This document shows, in pieces, positions 13,857-18,415 of a stretch of DNA of 18,415 bases (positions are counted from its first letter, which is position 1; each line of letters starts with the position of its first letter). Both the position numbers and the translations under genes were made by a program. The notes under the pieces were generated by a model. That model did no database searches and was not told where the DNA came from. It saw only the letters and a program-made list of their open reading frames with translations. Source of the DNA: an uncultured Gammaproteobacteria bacterium (GTDB lineage Bacteria; Pseudomonadota; Gammaproteobacteria; Rariloculales; Rariloculaceae); NCBI GenBank assembly GCA_946887385.1, contig CAMPKU010000063.1, positions 1-18,415 on the forward strand, written 5' to 3'.

Positions 13857-14723
13857 GTGTCTCGCAGGCGGCGTCGCTTCCTTCGCCCGCCGCTGCTTGC
13901 CGTCGCGGCGTGGGCAGCGGTGCTCATGGTGCCGCCGGCGGCGCACGCAGACCCCACGAGCGTCGTCAACGCGCTGCGCGCCGAGGGTTGTGCCGGCGTG
14001 GCGGCGCTCGGTTCCCCGGCGCGCCGCGACAGCGCGCTCGATGCCGCCGCGCGCGAGCTCGCGCGCAATCGAAAGCTGCCCGACGCGCTAGCTCGCGTCG
14101 GCTATCCTGTCGCGAGCTCCACGTCATTCCATGTTCGCGGGACGCGAGACGACGCGGCTATCCGCGACGCGCTCGCCGCGCGCTACTGTGCGGCGATCAA
14201 CGATCCGAAGCTCGCCGAGCTTGGAGCGCATCAAAGCGGCGACGAGACCTGGATCGTGATGGCCGGCCGCGCCGAGCTGCCGTTCGCTGCGCTGCAGGAC
14301 CCGGCCGCCGTGGCGGCGGACGTGCTCGAGCTCGTCAACGCCGCGCGCGCGCAGGCGAGGCGTTGCGGGCGCGAACGCTTCGACGCCGCGCCGCCGCTCG
14401 CGGTGTCCACACCGCTCACGGCTGCAGCGTCGCTGCACTCGCTCGACATGGCCGCGCGCGGCAAGCCCGGTCACGAAGGATCCGACGGCAGCACGTCCGG
14501 CGAACGCATCACGCGCGCCGGTTACGCATGGGCTGCAGCCGGCGAGAACGTTGCCGCGGGACAGCGCGACGCCGACGCGGTCGTTGCCGCGTGGCTCGAC
14601 AGCCCCGGCCATTGCGCCACGCTGATGAATGCGCGCTTCACAGCCACGGGCATCGCGTTCGCACTGGCGCCCGGTAAAGATCCGGCCGTCTACTGGACGC
14701 AGCTGTTCGCCGCTCCGCGCTGA
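13857..14723 (+). CDS. Secreted CAP-domain protein with an N-terminal degenerate CAP repeat
   Basis: Encodes 288 residues with a signal peptide (basic MSRRRRRFLRPP, hydrophobic core, cleavage near AAHA, 28-31). The C-terminal CAP/SCP domain (about 152-288) has the classic features: LVNAARAQARRCG, HSLDMAARGKPGHEG (H194, H206), AGENVAAG (E230, N231), WLDSPGHCATLMN (H252) and the final YWTQLFA strand. Residues 32-145 look like a decayed copy: VNALRAEGCAG, LDAAARELARN, a GYPVASS turn, IRDALAARYCAAINDPKLAE and WIVMAG align in order with the C-terminal copy but lack the His/Glu residues. CAP proteins are secreted or envelope proteins of varied, often unknown, role. The GTG at 13857 has AGGAG (13846-13850) six bases upstream, overlapping the previous stop. 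Confidence 0.9.
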   Translation: MSRRRRRFLRPPLLAVAAWAAVLMVPPAAHADPTSVVNALRAEGCAGVAALGSPARRDSALDAAARELARNRKLPDALARVGYPVASSTSFHVRGTRDDAAIRDALAARYCAAINDPKLAELGAHQSGDETWIVMAGRAELPFAALQDPAAVAADVLELVNAARAQARRCGRERFDAAPPLAVSTPLTAAASLHSLDMAARGKPGHEGSDGSTSGERITRAGYAWAAAGENVAAGQRDADAVVAAWLDSPGHCATLMNARFTATGIAFALAPGKDPAVYWTQLFAAPR

Positions 14724-14860
14724 GCGCAGCTGCCAGCTCCAGCGCGCGTCGTCCCGAAACTTCTTTACTTAATCGTTACAATATTTTTACAACCCGTCCG
14801 TAGCGAGCGGATCAGGCGACGGCATAATGCAGCCGACGCTTGTGCCAAGGGGAGCTTCCG

Positions 14861-16261
14861 ATGCGGTGTTGCGGGTTGCTTATCGCGGGGTTCGTCTCGG
14901 CCTTTGCGTGCGTGGCGCACGCACAAGACGCCGTGGACAAGCGCCTCGGGCTCACGATCTACAACTCCAATCTGGCGCTCGTGGAGCACGTGCGGCCGCT
15001 CACGTTGCCGGCGGGCCGGCACCGCATCGAGTTTGCCGGCGTGTCCGCCGAGATCATGTCGCAAACCGTGAGCTTCGCCGGTGCGGGCCTCTCGGTGATC
15101 GAGCAGAACTTCGACTACGACCTGCTCACGCCGCAAAAGCTCATGGAGAAAGCCGTCGGGCAGCGCGTGCGCATCGTACGCACGAATCCCGGCACCGGCG
15201 AAGAAATCGAGGAGACGGCTGAGGTGCTGTCGACCGTCGGCGGAGTGGTGCTTCGGATAGGCAACCGCATCGAGGTGCTGCGTGAGGACGGTATTCCCGC
15301 ACGCGTGATTTTCGATGAGGTGCCGCCGAACCTGCGCGCCAATCCCACGTTGTCGATCCTGGCCAATGCCACGCAGGCCGTGAACGGCGACGTCACGCTC
15401 GCCTATCTCACGCGCGGCCTGTCGTGGAACGCGGATTACGTGGCCGTGTTCGACGAAGCGCAGGGCAACGTGTCGCTGCAAGGCTGGATCACGCTCACGA
15501 ACAACTCGGGCACCACGTTCGCGAACGCGAACGCGCAGCTCGTGGCGGGCGATATCAACGTCGTCGGCAGCGAAGCGGAGTGGTGGCAGGTGTACAACGT
15601 CCGTCGCAACAATCGGAACGTGCTGCGCTCCGCCGGCGTCGAGGCTTCTGCGCGCCAGCAGCTCGCCGACTACTACGTGTATCCGCTCGCGGAAGCCACG
15701 ACGATCGCGAACAACCAAACCAAGCAGGTGAGCTTTCTGTCGGCGGAGCGCGTGCGCGCCGATCGCGGCTACGAGCAAACGTTCTACGACTTCTTCTCGC
15801 AGGACGAGCCGGTTTCGGCCGAGGTGCGCGTACGGTTCTCGAACTCGAGCGCAACGGGGCTCGGCGACCAGCTGCCGAGCGGCGTCGTGCGCGTCTATGC
15901 GCGCGACGCTCGCGACCAGCCGCAGTTCGTGGGCGAGGACCGCATCGGCCATACGAGCGCGGGGTCCGATCTGGCGCTCAAGATCGGCGACGCGTTCGAT
16001 GTCACCATTCAGCCCACCCTGCGCCAAACCGCACGCGCTTCGCGCCGCGCCACCGACTACGCGATGTCGTACCTGGTGCGTAACGCCCGCTCGCAGCCGG
16101 TCACCGTGACGATACGGCAGGACAGCCTCTGGCGTTTCAACGAAGTCACAGAGGAATCGATCGCGGGCCGGCGCACGGACGCCGACAGCTTCGCGTGGGA
16201 CGTGCCCGTGCCGGCGAACGGCGAAACCGAGCTCACGTTCACGATCCGCCAGAGCTGGTGA
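14861..16261 (+). CDS. DUF4139-domain secreted protein, first of a tandem pair
   Basis: Encodes 466 residues with a signal peptide (MRCCGLLIAGFVSAFACVAH, then AQ). LTIYNSNLALVEHVRPLTLP opens the conserved region, followed by SFAGAGLSVIEQNFDYDLLTPQKLMEK, a barrel-like segment ETAEVLSTVGGVVLRIG, the YLTRGLSWNADYVAVFDEAQ motif typical of DUF4139 proteins, and a C-terminal beta-rich domain with VRNARSQPVTVTIRQDSLWR. The function of the family is unknown; export suggests an envelope role. The ATG at 14861 has GGGGAG six bases upstream, better than the in-frame TTG at 14840. The upstream gap (14724-14860) is AT-rich at 14762-14790 and has a CATAAT (14823-14828) that could be a -10 box, but I see no matching -35. 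Its TGA overlaps the next gene in GTGA. Confidence 0.88.
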   Translation: MRCCGLLIAGFVSAFACVAHAQDAVDKRLGLTIYNSNLALVEHVRPLTLPAGRHRIEFAGVSAEIMSQTVSFAGAGLSVIEQNFDYDLLTPQKLMEKAVGQRVRIVRTNPGTGEEIEETAEVLSTVGGVVLRIGNRIEVLREDGIPARVIFDEVPPNLRANPTLSILANATQAVNGDVTLAYLTRGLSWNADYVAVFDEAQGNVSLQGWITLTNNSGTTFANANAQLVAGDINVVGSEAEWWQVYNVRRNNRNVLRSAGVEASARQQLADYYVYPLAEATTIANNQTKQVSFLSAERVRADRGYEQTFYDFFSQDEPVSAEVRVRFSNSSATGLGDQLPSGVVRVYARDARDQPQFVGEDRIGHTSAGSDLALKIGDAFDVTIQPTLRQTARASRRATDYAMSYLVRNARSQPVTVTIRQDSLWRFNEVTEESIAGRRTDADSFAWDVPVPANGETELTFTIRQSW

Positions 16262-17862
16262 ACGCGCTGCGAACCTGGTTCGTGCTGGCGGCGGCCGCGT
16301 GCGCAGCGCTGCCGGCTCTCGCGCAGGACGACGTGACGGTTTACTCGCCGCGGGCGGACTCCGTCGCCGTGACCATCTACCGCGACGACCTCGCGTTGAT
16401 CACGGAGACGCGCACCGTCGACTTGCCGGCCGCAGCCGTCACGCTCATCGTCGAGGGCGTCGTCGAGACGCTGCTGCCGCAATCCGCCGTCGTCGCGGAC
16501 TTGGGCCGGCCGCTCGCCGAGAGCAATTTCGATTTCAACCGCCTGACGCCGAAATCGCTGCTCGAGCACTCGATCGGCGAAACCGTCACGATCACGCGCA
16601 CCGATCGCGCAACGGGCCGCGTCGTGCGCACCGCGGCCACCATACTTTCGGTGGGCGAAGGCGTGCTACTGCAAACCGCGAGCGGCACCGAGGCGCTCTA
16701 TTGCTCGGGGCTGCCCGAGCGGCTCGAGCTCATGCAGGTGCCCGACGAGCTGCTCGCCAAGCCCCGCTTGTCCGTGCGGCTCGCGGCCGGCGAAGCCGGC
16801 TCGCGCACGATCAAGGTCAGTTACTTGGCGCACGGCTTCGCGTGGAGCGCCGACTACGTCGCGCACCTGAACGAGCGCAGCGATGCGATGCGGCTCGCGG
16901 GCTGGGCAACGCTCACGAACACAACCGGCACCCTGTTCGAGCAGGCCGAGGTGCAGCTCGTCGCGGGCCGCCTCAATATCCTGCCCGCAGACGAAGGCGG
17001 CAGCGCGGCCGAGCCGGTTTATGCCGACGACGGGGAGAGCGACGTCGACGCGCGAGCAAGACTGGTCGAGGAACAGGCGCTCCGCGAAGTCGCGCTGCTG
17101 CGCGACTGCTTCGCGAGCGACGTGCCGCTGCCGCCGCAGGCGTCGGCAATGCCGCAACGGCTTTTTGCCCGCATGCGGTTCGCGGTCGCGCAAGATGCGC
17201 TCGAAGAGATCACGGTCACAGGCTCACGCATCGAGCGCGAGGAGTTTGGCGACTATCAGCTCTATCGTCTGCCGTGGCGCACCGACCTAGGCGCACGCCA
17301 GACGAAGCAAGCACTGTTCCTCGACGAGCCCGAAGTGCGCATAGAGCGCTTCTACGGCTTTCGTCTCGAGAGCCTGACGGAGCCGCCCGATGCAGATGTC
17401 GCGGTTCCGAGCTTGACGCTGCGCTTCGAGAACACCGAACGCGATGGGCTCGGCGAGCCGCTGCCTGCCGGTGTAGTGCGCGTGCTCGAAGCGTACGGCG
17501 GCCGCGAAGTGCTGGCCGGCGAAGCCGAGGTCGGCGACCGGCCCGTGGGTTTGCCCGTCGAGCTCGTGATCGGCCGTGCGCTGAACGTGCTGCTCGAGGT
17601 GACCACGGAGTGGGACTACGGCGCGACGCGCCGCAACGAGGACCGCGTCGTCGTCACCACCGAGCATCGCATCGTCAATAACAAGAGCGTGCCGATCGAG
17701 CTCGAGATCCGCCACGGCGTGGAGGGCTATTTCACGGATGTCGACGTCGAACGGAGCTCGCGGCCGATGCGCCGCAAGTACGGTGATCTCGCGTGGCGCT
17801 TCGAGGTGGCGCCGGGCGAGGCGCTGCTTCGCTACGAGCTCTCCGCGCTCGAGCTCGAGTAG
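16258..17862 (+). CDS. DUF4139-domain secreted protein, second of the pair, with internal TonB-box-like insert
   Basis: A 534-residue paralogue of the preceding protein. The GTG at 16258 overlaps the previous stop by four bases and yields a clean signal peptide (MNALRTWFVLAAAACAALPA, then LAQ); starting further upstream would lose it. Conserved stretches shared with its neighbour include VAVTIYRDDLALITETRTVD, ESNFDFNRLTPKSLLEHSIG, VSYLAHGFAWSADYVAHLNE, YRLPWRTDLGARQTKQALFL and EHRIVNNKSVPIELEIRHGV. Between the two conserved halves (about 246-331) there is an extra segment, an acidic linker followed by MRFAVAQDALEEITVTGSRI; residues 313-325 (DALEEITVTGSRI) read like the mature N-terminus of a TonB-dependent receptor. 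The role is unknown. Co-translation with the first copy suggests the two products act together. Confidence 0.87.
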   Translation: MNALRTWFVLAAAACAALPALAQDDVTVYSPRADSVAVTIYRDDLALITETRTVDLPAAAVTLIVEGVVETLLPQSAVVADLGRPLAESNFDFNRLTPKSLLEHSIGETVTITRTDRATGRVVRTAATILSVGEGVLLQTASGTEALYCSGLPERLELMQVPDELLAKPRLSVRLAAGEAGSRTIKVSYLAHGFAWSADYVAHLNERSDAMRLAGWATLTNTTGTLFEQAEVQLVAGRLNILPADEGGSAAEPVYADDGESDVDARARLVEEQALREVALLRDCFASDVPLPPQASAMPQRLFARMRFAVAQDALEEITVTGSRIEREEFGDYQLYRLPWRTDLGARQTKQALFLDEPEVRIERFYGFRLESLTEPPDADVAVPSLTLRFENTERDGLGEPLPAGVVRVLEAYGGREVLAGEAEVGDRPVGLPVELVIGRALNVLLEVTTEWDYGATRRNEDRVVVTTEHRIVNNKSVPIELEIRHGVEGYFTDVDVERSSRPMRRKYGDLAWRFEVAPGEALLRYELSALELE

Positions 17863-17870
17863 GCCGGCGG

Positions 17871-18347
17871 TCAGTCGCGCGAGCGCCGGCCGAAACGCAG
17901 CCGGAAGAGATCGATGTAACCGTGCCGCCGCCGCTCCGGCGTCGTGAATGCGTCGGTTCGTAGCGGCGGCTCCTCGGGATCGTAGAGCGGCAACGCCGTT
18001 GCAATGAACCGGTCGCCGCTCTCGGCTTCCTCTTGACGTGCGCGCCACTCGCTGCCGAGATCGGGCAGCCGCCAGCCCCGACCGATCACGATGATCTCCT
18101 CGGGCTCGTCATTGCGCTGCTCGGGCAACGGCGCCAGCCGCGCCGCATTGGGTGGCCGGCGCTGCACGACGAGCGACGCCTCGGCGCCCGTGCTCGCGGG
18201 CTGTGCGGGCACCACCGTTGGCGGCGAAGCCGGCGTGTCGATGATGCGCGGCGCCCGCGGCGCCTCGCTGTTTTGCGCCGCGAGCGGCCAGATAAGCGCT
18301 GCGGCAAGCGCGACCGCGGCGAGCCGGGCCTTAGCGGCGGGGCGCAT
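17871..18347 (-). CDS. Small secreted protein with EEIIVIGRG motif, function unknown
   Basis: Encodes 158 residues. A signal peptide (MRPAAKARLAAVALAAALIW, then PLAAQ) is followed by a Pro/Ala-rich, probably disordered region (28-80), a TonB-box-like motif PEEIIVIGRGWRLPDLG (82-98), and a charged C-terminal tail ending in basic residues. I do not recognise an assigned family or activity. The ATG at 18347 has GGGAGG seven bases upstream. It is convergent with the DUF4139 pair, with eight bases between stops. The gene before it on the minus strand ends 17 bases inside this one, so translation is probably coupled. Confidence 0.75.
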   Translation of the reverse strand: MRPAAKARLAAVALAAALIWPLAAQNSEAPRAPRIIDTPASPPTVVPAQPASTGAEASLVVQRRPPNAARLAPLPEQRNDEPEEIIVIGRGWRLPDLGSEWRARQEEAESGDRFIATALPLYDPEEPPLRTDAFTTPERRRHGYIDLFRLRFGRRSRD

Positions 18348-18415
18348 TTTCGAGCCTCCCTCGCCACGCCAACGAGTCGAACCAATAGCTTTCGGTCGTC
18401 GGCAGCCATGTGTCG
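18331..18415 (-). CDS. 3' end of an unidentified gene (continues beyond the window)
   Basis: On the minus strand an open frame enters from the right edge and ends at a TAA (18331-18333), encoding DTWLPTTESYWFDSLAWRGR then LENAPRR. Only 27 residues are visible, too few to name a family, but the composition (Trp, Tyr, Phe and Leu in a non-shadow pattern) and the 17-base overlap with the following gene suggest a real C-terminus in an operon. Confidence 0.4.
   Translation of the reverse strand, partial: DTWLPTTESYWFDSLAWRGRLENAPRR

Noticed and set aside
12929..14677. Long plus-strand open frame (582 codons) across the NTF2-like and CAP genes
   Set aside because: Its translation is a low-complexity Arg/Ala/Gly string, typical of a shifted frame in GC-rich DNA, and it overlaps two genes with signal peptides, Shine-Dalgarno sites and domain motifs.

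Overview
The window is GC-rich DNA (roughly two thirds G+C by eye) packed with genes whose products are exported: a TonB-dependent receptor, an RND efflux pump, and many proteins with Sec signal peptides. The style, with EEIVVTA-type receptor N-termini, DUF4139, DUF6152, BlaI/M56 and RND genes, suggests an environmental gammaproteobacterium. That assignment is inferred from protein families and no marker gene proves it. No rRNA, tRNA, CRISPR array or intact insertion sequence was found, and no gene-free stretch exceeds about 160 bases.

Left end (1-1080): a fragment of UMP kinase (pyrH, minus strand) runs off the window edge and is cut off on its N-terminal side at a 57-base palindromic repeat. 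An FkbM-type methyltransferase gene follows. This looks like a broken or chimeric junction. Positions 1209-5527: a translationally coupled RND efflux pair (lipoprotein adaptor plus HAE1-type inner-membrane pump) with no outer-membrane channel gene. Positions 5569-6267: a VapBC-type toxin-antitoxin pair with its own strong promoter and a putative operator. Positions 6322-9326: a TonB-dependent receptor divergent from a glyoxalase-fold (VOC) gene.

Positions 9346-11993: the most interesting block, a minus-strand operon of a BlaI/MecI-type repressor, an M56 (BlaR1-like) membrane metalloprotease and a DUF6152 periplasmic protein. The M56 protein carries no penicillin-binding sensor. Instead it has a C-terminal SGNH-hydrolase-like domain whose catalytic blocks all appear lost, so a catalytically dead esterase fold may have become the signal-sensing domain. 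A sigma70-like promoter with BlaI-like dyads in its spacer and at its predicted start lies directly upstream. Positions 12058-12864: a secreted protein of unknown function, divergent from an operon (12966-14723) encoding a secreted tandem NTF2-like protein and a secreted protein with one degenerate and one canonical CAP domain.

Positions 14861-17862: a tandem pair of DUF4139 paralogues overlapping by 4 bases. The second carries, in mid-protein, a segment that looks like the mature N-terminus of a TonB receptor (DALEEITVTGSRI). Positions 17871-18415: a small secreted protein (minus strand) with a similar EEIIVIGRG motif, overlapped by the 3' end of an unidentified gene that continues beyond the window.
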